63,113 nt of DNA from JANRLJ01 sp033762735. GTDB taxonomy: Bacteria; Chloroflexota; Anaerolineae; Aggregatilineales; Phototrophicaceae. The notes beneath the pieces were generated by a model that saw nothing but the letters and a program-made list of their open reading frames with translations, was not told the origin of the DNA and ran no database searches. The translations under genes were made by a program, and so were the position numbers. Within the stretch, counting starts at the first letter, position 1. The number at the start of each line of letters is the position of its first letter. Below, piece by piece: positions 1-10,300 of this stretch. The stretch spans positions 1 through 63,113 of the forward strand of contig JANRLJ010000165.1 in NCBI GenBank assembly GCA_033762735.1, in the 5' to 3' direction.

Positions 1-88
1 TGTACGACGCCTTATTCCGCCCTTTGGTCACGATGGCAACCAGCTTTCGTCGTTCTTTGTCGGTGAGGGTCACGCTATGTTTGTCCAT
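1..88 (-). mobile_element. IS630-family transposase, N-terminal fragment cut by window edge
   Basis: Reading leftwards from an ATG at 88, 29 codons are open to the window edge and begin MDKHSVTLTDKERRKL, followed by VAIVTKGRNKAS. This is the start of the helix-turn-helix DNA-binding region of IS630-type transposases, which typically read LTxEERxxLxxxVxxGKxxA and continue into a KIRRAxILL helix. The DDE catalytic domain would lie left of the window, so completeness cannot be judged. The family call rests on this short N-terminal pattern only. It marks the left border of the neighbouring sugar operon as a transposon-visited site. Confidence 0.6.
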
Positions 89-256
89 GCCCCTCACTTT
101 ATCTCAACCCGTCAGATTAATCTTGTCGGCGTAATAGGGCAACGTGCATAAAGCAGACGACCAATTCTCATGGCTTCTTTCATTGTCTTTGGCAGGAGTG
201 CGTGTTAACGTAACGGGCATCAAAGAAACACCAAGACAACTGAATAGGAGGCTAAC
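89..256. other. Intergenic spacer between transposase and glycosyltransferase operon
   Basis: This holds the 5' flank of the transposase and the leader of the plus-strand operon. A Shine-Dalgarno AGGAGG lies at 246-251, five bases before an ATC codon at 257. No confident promoter was seen. Two overlapping open frames here, at 104-481 (minus) and 144-410 (plus), have no recognisable protein character and are treated as chance. Confidence 0.5.
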
Positions 257-274
257 ATCACGAAGCGACTCGGG

Positions 275-1519
275 ATGCTGCATTACGCCGGACCGCCGGG
301 TGTCGGCGGTGTGGAAGCAACCATCGCCTATCATGCGCGCGGCCTCGCCGATCTCGGCTACCATGTGCGTGTTATCAGTGGCAGCGGCGGTCAGTTCGAC
401 CAACGGGTAGAAACACACATCAACCCCCTCTTTGGCTCCAATCACCCGGATATTCTCGCCGTCAAAAAACAACTCGATCAAGGGCAGGTCACGTCAGAAT
501 TTGAACGACTGCGTGCGCAGCTTGTCCACGCCCTGCGCACAGCGTTCGAGGGCTGTGACGCCTGCATTGTCCATAACGTTCATTCGCTCAACAAGAATCT
601 CATCCTCACCGCCGCACTGTGCGAACTGAATGGTCAGCCGCCGTGCCTGGCATGGTGCCATGACCTGGCGTGGACGAATACTCAGTATCAGCCGGAACTG
701 CATCCCGGTTATCCCTGGGACTTGCTGCGGCAGGTGTGGCCGGGGACGGTCTATGTCACGGTTTCGGAGCCGCGCCGCGTCGAACTGGCGGAACTGCTTG
801 GTGTATCCCCCGACACCATTCACGTTGTCCTGCCGGGGGTTGATCCCGCACGTTTTCAATTCTGGACGGAGACAACCGAGCGCCTCGCCCGCGAACTCCA
901 GTGGATGGAAGCGGATGGGCTGCTGCTGCTGCCAGCACGGTTGACACGGCGCAAAAACATCGCGCTCGCGCTGCGGGTGCTGGCTGAGCTTCGCGATCAA
1001 TCAAAACGCGATTTCCGCCTGATCGTTACCGGTCCGCCGGGCCCACATAACCCGGCCAACCCCGGTTATCTGGCGGAACTGCTGTCGCTGCGCACGGAAC
1101 TTGGCATTGAGGAAACCGCGCACTTTCTGTATGCCTATAGCAGCGGAGATGCACCACTTATCCCCGATGACGACACCCTGGCAAACCTGTTCGCGCTGTC
1201 GGATGCGTTGTTCTTCCCCAGCACACAGGAAGGCTTCGGAATTCCCATTCTGGAAGCAGGTCTGGCAGGCTTGCCCGTCTTCTGTGCGGATATTCCCCCA
1301 CTGCGAGCAACTGCCATGGAACTCGCCGTTTACTTCGATCCGGTACAGGGCAACCCGGCTGCAATTGCGGCGCTCGTGCTGCATACGCTCGATCAAACGC
1401 CGACCTACCAGCTTCGAGTACGGGTGCGCCAGCAGTATCGCTGGGACGCGATGATCCGAAATCAGATTGTGCCGCTAATCGACACACTGCTCAACGAAAG
1501 CGAGAGAACTGATGAGTGA
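275..1519 (+). CDS. Glycosyltransferase family 4 (GT-B fold)
   Basis: A 414-residue cytoplasmic retaining glycosyltransferase. The N-terminal acceptor domain carries the glycine-rich GPPGVGGVE loop near residue 10 and a HVRVISG strand. The C-terminal domain has the nucleotide-sugar site EGFGIPILEAGLAG near residue 325, the E-x7-E motif of GT4. It overlaps the downstream GpgS-like gene by 8 bases, so it is translationally coupled to glucosyl-3-phosphoglycerate synthesis. A second sugar transfer onto glucosylglycerate, as in mannosylglucosylglycerate pathways, is a reasonable inference but the sugar donor cannot be read from sequence. Start: 275 is the only ATG, but a consensus AGGAGG at 246-251 points to an in-frame ATC at 257 as the biological start, adding six residues (x-T-K-R-L-G). 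Confidence 0.85.
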   Translation: MLHYAGPPGVGGVEATIAYHARGLADLGYHVRVISGSGGQFDQRVETHINPLFGSNHPDILAVKKQLDQGQVTSEFERLRAQLVHALRTAFEGCDACIVHNVHSLNKNLILTAALCELNGQPPCLAWCHDLAWTNTQYQPELHPGYPWDLLRQVWPGTVYVTVSEPRRVELAELLGVSPDTIHVVLPGVDPARFQFWTETTERLARELQWMEADGLLLLPARLTRRKNIALALRVLAELRDQSKRDFRLIVTGPPGPHNPANPGYLAELLSLRTELGIEETAHFLYAYSSGDAPLIPDDDTLANLFALSDALFFPSTQEGFGIPILEAGLAGLPVFCADIPPLRATAMELAVYFDPVQGNPAAIAALVLHTLDQTPTYQLRVRVRQQYRWDAMIRNQIVPLIDTLLNESERTDE

Positions 1520-3329
1520 CACACCGCCCTATCGTATTTTACTTGCGCTGACCGACAACACCGTGCCCGATCCCTGGGTGGCTTTTGCCGGGCGACTCGC
1601 GTCGCAGCCATACGAGATTCATCTGCGCGGAATGGTCGAAGTCCCGGAAGGTACATCTCTTAGCGAAGGGGTTTTGCAGGCACGGCAGTGGCGTGATGTC
1701 CTCCATCGTCTTGCTACTGAACTGGAGGTCGTTCACGACACCGCTTCCGTGATCGTCGATCATCAACCCATGACACGTCTGATGGAAGAGCTGAATACCA
1801 GCCCCTACGATCTGTTCCTGCTCCAGTGGAAAGGCCCCAACGACCGGACGGGCGGGCTGACCACCAACGACATTCTGATGTTTACCCCTTCCGATGTGGT
1901 ACTGGTCTGCCGCGACCAGTGGGGCGACGATGGTCAGGCCCTGTTATCGCTGCGTGGAGGGCCGAATCTGACGCTTGGCGTACAGGCGGCGAAGGCACTT
2001 TCGGGTGATGCACCTATCACGCTGTTCAACGTGAGCAGCACCAGCCGTACCGCGCCTGATCTGACGACCCTATCCCGCTCTGAGGCACGGATTCACCGCG
2101 CAATCAGCGCAGTCGGGGACATCACGTCCAGCATTCTGCGCGAGCTTCCCGGTCATACCGCTCTCGTGATGGGGGCTTCCTTTGCACAGGCGGAAGGCAA
2201 AACCGTTTTGCAGAAAGTCTATGACCAGAGCAATCTGCCAATTGTTGTGGTGCGTGCCCGCCAGCCCGAACCCCTGGAATTTCACCCACCGAAACCCATG
2301 CACCGTGCCGAGGATGTTCTTTCAACTCGCGTGGATCGCTGGTTTGCGGAAAACACCTACGACAGTCAGGAATTCGCCGATCTGCGGGCATTGCTGGCTC
2401 TGAAGGAACGGCAGCGCGTGAGCATCAGCATCGGGTTGCCCGCGCTGAATGAGGAAGAAACCGTCGGCGGTGTGATCGAAACGCTGAAAACCCGCCTGAT
2501 GGAAGAAATTCCGCTGGTAGACGAAATCGTACTCATCGACAGCAACTCCACCGATAACACCGTTGCCATCGCGGAGTCGTGCGGTATCCCGGTCTATAAA
2601 CACCCCGAAATTCTGCATGATGAGGTCGGCTCCTATCGCGGGAAGGGTGAAGCACTGTGGAAAAGCCTGCATGTGCTGAAGGGCGACATCATCGCCTGGG
2701 TCGATACCGACATCACCAACATCCACCCGCGCTTCATCTATGGCTTGCTCGGCCCGCTGCTCAAGTACCCACATCTGCAATATGTGAAGGGCTTTTACCA
2801 GCGTCCCATCAAGGTCGGTGATAAAATGCAGGCTTACGGTGGCGGACGGGTCACTGAACTGGTGGCGAGGCCATTCTTCAACCTCTTCTACCCGGAGCTT
2901 TCGGGCATCGTTCAACCGTTGTCGGGTGAATATGCGGGACGCCGGGCCGCGCTGGAAAAAGTACCCTTCTTCAGCGGATACGGCGTGGAAACGGGGCTGC
3001 TGATCGACCTGCTGGAACGGTTCGGGCTGGATGCCATCGCGCAGAGTGATCTGGAAATTCGTGTGCATCACAATCAGCCGCTCGTCGGACTCAGCAAAAT
3101 GGCCTTTGCGGTGATACAGGTCTTTATTGCACGGCTGGAAAACCGCTATGGGATGCAACTTCTGGAGAAGGCCAACCGCAGCATGAAGCTGATCGTACAC
3201 GAACCGGAGCGTTTTGCGCTGGAAATCAACGAAATTACGGATGTGGAACGCCCGCCAATGATGACAATTGCGCCCTACCGTCAGAAACACCATACAGCCG
3301 AAGCGATAAGCACTGTACAGGATAATTGA
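1512..3329 (+). CDS. gpgS: Universal-stress-like domain fused to glucosyl-3-phosphoglycerate synthase
   Basis: A 605-residue two-part protein. Residues 1 to about 260 look like two universal stress protein (UspA-like) modules: a strand IVVVRARQ closes the second, and GHTALVMGASF precedes it. Residues about 295-600 form a GT81/GT2-fold glycosyltransferase starting at SISIGLPALNEEETVGGV, with the metal-binding region AWVDTDITN, the acceptor region GKGEALWKSL and the late LSGEYAGRR motif typical of GpgS. The known reaction makes glucosyl-3-phosphoglycerate from 3-phosphoglycerate and NDP-glucose, the first step to the osmolyte glucosylglycerate. Stand-alone GpgS proteins are about 300 to 400 residues, so the Usp half is the unusual part. 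The gene overlaps both neighbours, which fits an operon with the phosphatase that follows. Confidence 0.85.
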   Translation: MSDTPPYRILLALTDNTVPDPWVAFAGRLASQPYEIHLRGMVEVPEGTSLSEGVLQARQWRDVLHRLATELEVVHDTASVIVDHQPMTRLMEELNTSPYDLFLLQWKGPNDRTGGLTTNDILMFTPSDVVLVCRDQWGDDGQALLSLRGGPNLTLGVQAAKALSGDAPITLFNVSSTSRTAPDLTTLSRSEARIHRAISAVGDITSSILRELPGHTALVMGASFAQAEGKTVLQKVYDQSNLPIVVVRARQPEPLEFHPPKPMHRAEDVLSTRVDRWFAENTYDSQEFADLRALLALKERQRVSISIGLPALNEEETVGGVIETLKTRLMEEIPLVDEIVLIDSNSTDNTVAIAESCGIPVYKHPEILHDEVGSYRGKGEALWKSLHVLKGDIIAWVDTDITNIHPRFIYGLLGPLLKYPHLQYVKGFYQRPIKVGDKMQAYGGGRVTELVARPFFNLFYPELSGIVQPLSGEYAGRRAALEKVPFFSGYGVETGLLIDLLERFGLDAIAQSDLEIRVHHNQPLVGLSKMAFAVIQVFIARLENRYGMQLLEKANRSMKLIVHEPERFALEINEITDVERPPMMTIAPYRQKHHTAEAISTVQDN

Positions 3330-3982
3330 TGACCGCACAACGTATCTATCTTATCCGGCACGGTCAGACCGAATGGAACGTCACCGGGCGCTGGCAGGGT
3401 TCGCTGGAAGTTGACCTCAACGATCACGGGCGTGAGCAGGCACAGCGCCTTGCCGATCACCTCGCAAACCGCCCCATCAGCCATATCTTCACGAGTGATC
3501 TTTCGCGTGCGCTGGAAACCGCGCAAATGCTGGGTGCGTCGGTCGGTGTTGAACCGCAGCCTGATCCCCGCTGGCGCGAGATGAATCTGGGTGTATTCCA
3601 GGGGTTAACCAAAGCGGAAGTCCTGTCACAGCAGGGAGATGAGTACCGGGTTTACGTCAGCGACATCTTCAACCATGTCATCCAGCAGGGGGAGTCGCGC
3701 CGTATGCTCCAGGATCGGGCCTATGCCGCCTGGTGCGACGCTGTCCAGACCGATGCCAACGAAATCGCGATTGTCTCACACGGCGTCACCATCCGAATGC
3801 TGCTGGCGCGGTTGTTCCCCGAAAACTTCCACATGGAACAGCACGTTGAGATTGGCAACACGTCGATCACAACGATTGAGCGTGACGGCGACGATTGGGT
3901 CGTTACTGAACTCGCGTCCATCGCCCATCTGGAAAATAAGGCAAAAGAACTTGCTCAGGATCGCGGAGAAGCCAACGCCTAA
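3329..3982 (+). CDS. Histidine phosphatase, probable glucosyl-3-phosphoglycerate phosphatase
   Basis: A 217-residue member of the phosphoglycerate-mutase-like superfamily. The phosphohistidine motif LIRHGQTEWN is at residues 8-17, the second catalytic region is WREMNLGVFQGLT, and the second histidine lies in VSHGVTIRMLL. Members of this branch (GpgP) remove the phosphate from glucosyl-3-phosphoglycerate to give glucosylglycerate. The position directly after the synthase, with the stop TGA sharing bases with the ATG at 3329, makes that the preferred substrate. A general cobalamin-pathway or broad-range phosphatase cannot be excluded by motif alone. A TTG at 3326 is in frame, but the ATG fits the stop-start overlap better. 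Confidence 0.85.
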   Translation: MTAQRIYLIRHGQTEWNVTGRWQGSLEVDLNDHGREQAQRLADHLANRPISHIFTSDLSRALETAQMLGASVGVEPQPDPRWREMNLGVFQGLTKAEVLSQQGDEYRVYVSDIFNHVIQQGESRRMLQDRAYAAWCDAVQTDANEIAIVSHGVTIRMLLARLFPENFHMEQHVEIGNTSITTIERDGDDWVVTELASIAHLENKAKELAQDRGEANA

Positions 3983-3995
3983 CCACCACACCTTC

Positions 3996-4020
3996 CAGGG
4001 ACACTGTTCCGGTGTCCCTG
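3996..4020 (+). terminator. Hairpin after the glucosylglycerate operon
   Basis: A perfect 9-bp stem, CAGGGACAC pairing with GTGTCCCTG around a 7-base loop, lies 14 bases after the phosphatase stop. No T-run follows, so it may be a weak or factor-dependent terminator or an mRNA-stabilising hairpin. Confidence 0.45.
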
Positions 4021-4108
4021 CATCCGTCTCCCACTTTCCACAAAAGATGCGAAACAGGTTTGGGCACGTTAGAATGCTGCGGGATTCGCCACCCCTGAGG
4101 TTTGCCCA

Positions 4109-5152
4109 ATGCCAGCTATACCTTCCCTGCCCTACATTTATCAGAACGACCTGAACTTTCCAATTCCTGTTGTCGCTAACGAAGTCGTCATGACGATGTT
4201 CGTCGTCAAGGGCGATCATGCCCGGCTTCAAGCGCTATGTGATCGCTACCTGAACAATCTCCCCGGTACACAGTACCGTTTCGCGCCCCTCGGTTCGCAC
4301 CTGCTGCTCACCTTCAGTGGTCTGAAAGCCATCGCCACCACGCCTCCTTATGATGAGTACGGATGGTGCCGCGAACATGGTGAGGTCACCTTCTGGATGC
4401 CAACCATTCAGTACAAGCGAGAACTCGGTGTGTGGGTGCCGCAGCGGTTCGCCTTTTTCATCCCCTACATCTTCCTCGACAATACGGTTCCCCTCACCGT
4501 CGGGCGAGACAGCTACGGGATGCCCAAACAATTCGGGTGGATCGACTGGCCGACGGTACACGACGCACCGCAGCATTACACCCTTGATGCTTATGCCCTG
4601 AAAACCTATTCACAGGAAACCGAAGTGAAGCGGGAAAGGGTGCTGAGTGTGATCGGCCCCGACCAGCAGACCCGTGCGGATGAGGTCTGGACGAATCCGC
4701 GCCAGGGGTTTGGCGCAGTAAAAGCCATCGCGCTGCCAGAAGCCGCACCCCAGATGAGCAACTTACCCGCAAAATTCTTCAGCGATCTGCATTTTAACGT
4801 TCCCATCGTTTGCTTCAAGCAGTTCCGCGACTCTGAGAACGGGAACAACGCCTGCTATCAGGCCATTGTGGATTTACGCTCGGAAGTGCGTGTTGAAAGT
4901 TTCCGTGGTGGGTTGCTGCACGGTGATTACACGCTGTCGGTTGAAACTCTGCAAAGCCATCCGATTGTGAACGATCTCGGCCTCAACGTCGGCAAAGTAC
5001 CGCTTGCGCTGTGGCTGAACTTCTCGATGACAATGACCAACGGCAAGGCTATCTGGAGCGGCTCAAACGCGGCGGAGAGCGGCCAGCCCCGCCTTCGCAA
5101 GAACCTGTGGGAACGGCTGTGGTGGGCATTCTTCCCCGGTAATGAGGCCTGA
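4109..5152 (+). CDS. Acetoacetate-decarboxylase-superfamily protein
   Basis: A 347-residue soluble protein with the ADC-superfamily signature: an acidic-aromatic segment (HGEVTFWMPTIQY) followed by FIPYIFLDNT and GRDSYGMPKQFGWI, matching the G-R-x-x-G-x-P-K core around the active-site pocket. The family includes acetoacetate decarboxylase and related aldolase-dehydratases that use a lysine Schiff base. The protein is longer than classic 240-residue ADC, and I cannot point to the catalytic lysine with confidence. The stop lies about 20 bases before a large flavoprotein, so the two are probably co-transcribed and may act on the same substrate. The product of the pathway is unknown. Confidence 0.7.
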   Translation: MPAIPSLPYIYQNDLNFPIPVVANEVVMTMFVVKGDHARLQALCDRYLNNLPGTQYRFAPLGSHLLLTFSGLKAIATTPPYDEYGWCREHGEVTFWMPTIQYKRELGVWVPQRFAFFIPYIFLDNTVPLTVGRDSYGMPKQFGWIDWPTVHDAPQHYTLDAYALKTYSQETEVKRERVLSVIGPDQQTRADEVWTNPRQGFGAVKAIALPEAAPQMSNLPAKFFSDLHFNVPIVCFKQFRDSENGNNACYQAIVDLRSEVRVESFRGGLLHGDYTLSVETLQSHPIVNDLGLNVGKVPLALWLNFSMTMTNGKAIWSGSNAAESGQPRLRKNLWERLWWAFFPGNEA

Positions 5153-5172
5153 TTAGGATGAGGCCTGAGCAA

Positions 5173-7350
5173 ATGAGCAAACAAAAGATCGCGGTGCTGG
5201 GCGGCGGAATAGGGGCGCTTTCGGCTGTATTTGAGCTGACCGAGCAGCCCGGCTGGCAGGAAAAGTATGACATTGCCGTGTATACGCTTGGCTGGCGCCT
5301 GGGCGGCAAAGGCGCGAGCGGACGTAATCAGGCAATTCACAACCGCATTGAAGAACACGGCCTGCATGTGTGGGGTGGATTTTACGACAATGCCTTTCGG
5401 CTGATGCAGCGCTGTTACGATGTCCTGAACCGACCCAATACCGCCCCGCTGGCGACATGGAACACCGCCTTTACACCGTTTCCCCATATCACCCTCATGG
5501 AGAAAATCAACGATGAATGGGTGACATGGCCGATCCCGTTTCCTATCAACGACAAAGTACCGGGTTATCCTGCCGACCCTGATGAGCCTCGCCCGCCGTC
5601 CTCACCCGGCGATTATCTGTGTATTGTGCTGGAGTGGATACAGAAATGGGCGGCTCATCTGCTGGCGGAAATTGCCAGAGAGGAGCGCGAGGGCTGCCTG
5701 CCTGCTGCGCTGCGTCCCCTGTTCGCGTCCAGCGAGCGCGATCTCACGCGCGTTTATGACTGGCTTACACCGGTGATTGGTGCTGTTCGGCATGAACTGA
5801 CTCATCTGGGAAAATCGCTTGAGCATCAGCTTGCGGCGGCAGCGCTGCATGTCGCCAGACAGTGGCAAACAGCGGAACTCGCTGCACAGACCCTGAACGA
5901 GCATCCGGGCTGGCTGCGGCGTATTCTGGATGAGCTGATGAAGCTGCTGGAAGCGCGGGCCATAAAATACTTTGACACGCACAACGACATCCGCCGCGCC
6001 TTCATCCTGATCGACTTTGCGGTCGCCCATATTCGGGGCTTCCTCAAATACGACCTGTTCATTCACCCTTTCGACAGCATCAACCATCTCGAATACAGCG
6101 ATTGGCTGCGCGAGGGCGGCGCGACCGAACTCACGCTGAAATCAGTGCTGCTGGAAACGATTTATCAGACGGTGTTCGCTTACGAGAATGGCGATAAGAA
6201 AAAACCCAACGTCGAAGCCGGTACGATGCTGCGCAATAATCTGCGCCTGGTGCGTTATCGGGGTTCGATCCTTTACAAGATGATGGCCGGAATGGGCGAT
6301 GTGGTCTTTGCCCCGCTGTATGAGGTACTCGCAGCCAGAGGGGTACAGTTCAACTTCTTCTGCAACGTCAACAAGCTGTGTCTGAACTCAGACAAAACCG
6401 CTGTAGGGAGCATCGAACTGACACAGCAGGTCAGGCTTAAGAACGGCAGCTATCAGCCCCTCATCAACATCAACAACTTGCCCTGCTGGCCGAACCAGCC
6501 GCTTTATGACCAGATCGACGACGACCAGGCACGGCGTTTACAGGACAACAAAATTAACCTGGAGTCGTATTGGGCGAACTGGTCAGAAGGTACGCCGCTG
6601 ACGCTGAGAGCAGGGAATGAATTCGATCTCGTCTTACTTGGTATTCCCATTGGCGCACTTCGGGAGATTTGCAGCGATTTTCTGACGGAAGACGCGCCAA
6701 CTGCCGCAACCTGGAACGCTATGCTGGATAATGTAAAAACGGTCTCCACACAGGGACTTCAACTGTGGCTCAAACCCGATTTGCAAGGACTTGGCTGGAC
6801 ACTGCCCCCGGCGGCCACCAATGGATACTTTGTGAATGAGGCGAACCCGAACCCGATGGATACCTGGGCAGATATGAGCCATCTCATCCCACAGGAAGGG
6901 TGGGATGAAGCAGTCGGCAGCATCGCCTACTTCTGCGGTGCGGTTTCGGGCGAAGGCACGCCACCGCCACCCAGCGATCATGCGTACCCCGGCCTGATGT
7001 ACAAAATTGCGGAGGCAACAAGCGATGACATCACCGACCATATCGCTCCGCTGTGGCCGCTGGCCGTCAAACCCGGCAAACACGTACTTGAACCTGCCAT
7101 TGAGGTAAGTCGGTATATCCGCGCCAATATCGATCCCGGTGAACGCTATGTGCTGACGCATCGGGACACGACCCGCTATCGGCTCGCCCCTACGAAGTCG
7201 GGACTGTCCAATCTGATCCTGACAGGCGATTGGGTGGACAATCGCTACAACCTGGGGATGATCGAAGCGGCAGTCATGGGCGGGATGCTGGCTTCCCGCG
7301 CCATCTGTGGTTTCCCACAGAAAATCAATGGCGAAGGCGATTTCGATTGA
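5173..7350 (+). CDS. Large FAD/NAD(P)-binding oxidoreductase, phytoene-desaturase-like fold
   Basis: About 725 residues. The N-terminus MSKQKIAVLGGGIGALSAVF is a Rossmann dinucleotide-binding beta-alpha-beta unit (GGGIGA), followed by WRLGGKGAS, the FAD-contacting loop of amine-oxidase and phytoene-desaturase-like enzymes, and EEHGLHVWGG. The C-terminus NLILTGDWVDNRYNLGMIEAA is the second FAD motif of this class. It is longer than standard desaturases (about 500) because of a helical insertion near residues 150-280. Two in-frame starts, ATG at 5158 and ATG at 5173, each have a GAGG 9-10 bases upstream; the second puts the Rossmann strand at the N-terminus as in relatives. A paralogue lies at 11124-12962. 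The substrate is unknown; an isoprenoid, carotenoid or lipid is plausible. Confidence 0.75.
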   Translation: MSKQKIAVLGGGIGALSAVFELTEQPGWQEKYDIAVYTLGWRLGGKGASGRNQAIHNRIEEHGLHVWGGFYDNAFRLMQRCYDVLNRPNTAPLATWNTAFTPFPHITLMEKINDEWVTWPIPFPINDKVPGYPADPDEPRPPSSPGDYLCIVLEWIQKWAAHLLAEIAREEREGCLPAALRPLFASSERDLTRVYDWLTPVIGAVRHELTHLGKSLEHQLAAAALHVARQWQTAELAAQTLNEHPGWLRRILDELMKLLEARAIKYFDTHNDIRRAFILIDFAVAHIRGFLKYDLFIHPFDSINHLEYSDWLREGGATELTLKSVLLETIYQTVFAYENGDKKKPNVEAGTMLRNNLRLVRYRGSILYKMMAGMGDVVFAPLYEVLAARGVQFNFFCNVNKLCLNSDKTAVGSIELTQQVRLKNGSYQPLININNLPCWPNQPLYDQIDDDQARRLQDNKINLESYWANWSEGTPLTLRAGNEFDLVLLGIPIGALREICSDFLTEDAPTAATWNAMLDNVKTVSTQGLQLWLKPDLQGLGWTLPPAATNGYFVNEANPNPMDTWADMSHLIPQEGWDEAVGSIAYFCGAVSGEGTPPPPSDHAYPGLMYKIAEATSDDITDHIAPLWPLAVKPGKHVLEPAIEVSRYIRANIDPGERYVLTHRDTTRYRLAPTKSGLSNLILTGDWVDNRYNLGMIEAAVMGGMLASRAICGFPQKINGEGDFD

Positions 7351-7376
7351 GCGAAATGGTGTGCAAGGCCAAGCGC

Positions 7377-10300
7377 TTAAAGGCTCGTCAGCGACTCTAA
7401 TCCCGCTTCCCGGCCCGCGTGCAGATCGCCCTGCGCACCAAGACGTTCCAGAATGTGCAATCCGCGCTTATGCTGTTCCTGCCGCGCGGTTTCGTCGGAC
7501 GTGTGATACCGCGCAAGCTTAAGCAGTGCCAACGCTTCGTCGTAGGGCATGTTGTGCTGCTGAGCCGTTTCCAGGCTTTTCGTCAACAAGGCTTTTGACC
7601 TGATCGCATCACCGTTCAGCCGTGCCTCGCGGGAACGCAACCGAAGCAACCGCGCTCGTCCAATCGGGAACGACCGTGCAAACGCTGCAAGAAAACCCAT
7701 CGCGCGTTTGATTTTAGGCTTCCAATCGCCCGGAACGCCACGCTCCCACAGCGTAAGGTAGACTTCAACTGGCCCTGTATACGCATCAAGCGTAAAAACC
7801 GAATTGGGCAGGCCAGCCGTGCGAGCAGCAGCTTTGTCTGCTACCTGCATGGCGTCTTCCCATCGCTTTAGTCGAAGATAGGTCTGGGCCTGCACACCGA
7901 GGACGATCAGCAGAATCGCGCGAACCGCTTCTTCGTCATAGGCACTGAGCAGACGAACACACAGGTGCAGCGCTTCATCATAGCGACCTAAGCGGAGGGC
8001 GTTCTGCGCCTGCCCGGACATGGCGAGAACCTGCTGCTGAATATCGTCACGCGCAGCCGCCCGATTCAGCAATGCAGTGAACCACTGATAGGCTGCCTCG
8101 AAGTTCCCGGCATAACCCTCGGCGCAGCCATAGGTGTACGTCACCAGCCCACGCACACGCCCCTCCCCCGCCGCATCCGCCACACGGATACCTTCATCCA
8201 GACCAAGCCGTGCATCTTCCCACCGGGAAACGCTCTGATAGTACATCCCTTTCGCCAGGCACATATACGTAATCGCGCCTGCATCTGTGATATGCTGGCA
8301 GACTTCCGTGCCCAGTTTCAGATAGGTATTGGCGAGTTTATGCATTCCCACCAATCCCGATGCGACCGCCAGTACACCATAGCCCTGGGCAAGCGCGGGT
8401 GAGGGAACACCAGCCTTTTCAGCCAGGTTCGCGGTCATATAGGCAGCGGCCACCTGTGGCAGAGTATCGTTCTCGTTATAGTACAGTTCTGCAAGCTGCA
8501 CCTGGCAGCGCGCCGCTTCCATCAGCACCGCACGTTCGGGTGAATCAGGCATCGGTTTCAGACGGTTGCGCAGACGACTTATCATCTGCTGCGATACAGC
8601 GCCGAGAATCCGAACTACCAGCGCAGGCACCCGGCTCGGGACAGGATACCCAAGCAGCGCGGTTGCCTTCTCGAAGTGAGGGCGGCATTCGGCCATCCGT
8701 CCCAGACCAAGATAGGCATCAGCCAACTGCCGTTCGACAAATGCCTCACTGACTTCTGGGTCAGGCTGCGCCGCGTATAGCTCCAGGGTTCGACTCAGAT
8801 AACCGATTGCTTCCTGATAGGCACCATTCTTTAGGGCAATTTCGCCCGCCGCCGCGGAATAGCGCATTTCCTTCTGGGAATCGCCTGCGTTTGCCCAGTG
8901 CAGTGCCAGAGCAGAACTCAAGTGCGCACGCCGTTCGGGGTTATTCACGGTATACGCTTCCAGTGCTGTTGCGGCCTGTCGATGCAGTGTGCGCCGATGC
9001 TCCTCAGAAAGTTCACGCAGCAGATGTTCGCGCAGCTTATCGTGGGCGAAGCGCCAGCGGTTGTCCTGCACGTCGAGCACGGCTGCGTCTGAACAGACGA
9101 CCAGCCAATTGGATAGCGCCTGATCTCCGCCTGCCAGCGATGCCATCGCTTCAAGGTTGATCTGCCGCCCGATCACTGCTGCCACCTGCAGCAGCGTCCT
9201 GGCTGAGTCCGGCACACGCGCCAGACGACGCTCAACAATGGTTCGGATCCCACCTGCGAAAACATTGCGGGGCAACGTGCTTTTGCCGATCTGCCCCAGA
9301 TTACCCGTTTCTTCGGCCAGCGCCCGTACAACTTCAATCAGGAAGAAGACGTTGCCCTCGGTTTCACGCTGGAGCAGGTCCACAACCTGTGGCGCCCGCC
9401 CGTTTTCACCCAGCATCGATTCGCTTAATTCCGCGATGCTTTCCTCCTGCAACCGCGCCAGACGCATGAGGTGCATCCAGGGGAACTGTGTCGGCAAGGT
9501 CGGTGCTTCGTCGTCGCGATAATTGGCGATCAGCAGCACCGGTCTGTGGGTGAGTACCTCATCCAGCCGTTCCAGCAGCGCTAGGCTTTCGGTGCCCGCC
9601 CAATGCAAATCTTCCAGAAGAATCAGAAGCGGTTCCTGCTGTCGTTCCAGTAGTTGTGCGATGACTTGCAGCAGCCGTTCCTGGCTGGCGCGGGGATCGA
9701 GTTCAGGTGCATCTGGCACATCTCTCCCTAGCAGCGATTCCAGATCAGGCACAATCGCCTTTAGCACACTGGCGCTAAACACGTCGAGATGGTCGCTCTG
9801 CACCAGGCACAGCCAGCGCACGACTTCTCGCCACAGCAGATATGGGCGCCGCCCTTCGCTGACGCCCTGTCCGCGCACAACGTTCACACCCATCACCAAC
9901 GCACGGGTGCGCAGTTCGTTCATCAGGCGGGACTTCCCGACGCCGCTTTCCCCGCCTACCAGCCAGCCACCACCCTGCCCGCTGTTCACCGTTTCCTGGA
10001 GCACATTGCTGAGTTGGGTAATTTCGGCATCACGTCCCACAAACCGCGCCGCCTGGAGGAAGCTTTCCCGTGTCGCAGGCGTCTCCAGTGTTACATGATA
10101 GCCTGTTACAGCGTTTAACTCGCTGATGATTTCCGGAAGGCTGCTGTAGCGGTCACCAGGGTCTTTGGTCAGCAGCCGACCCAGCCATAGTTTCAGCCCT
10201 TCATCCAACGCGGCCATCTGGAAGTCTGGTGTTTTGTGCAGCACACTTTCCATCAGCTTGGAAATATCATCAAGTGGATAAGGATGCTGCCCAACCAGCA

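Noticed and set aside
104..481. 125-codon minus-strand frame overlapping the GT4 gene
   Set aside because: Antisense to a conserved glycosyltransferase domain with no own motifs.
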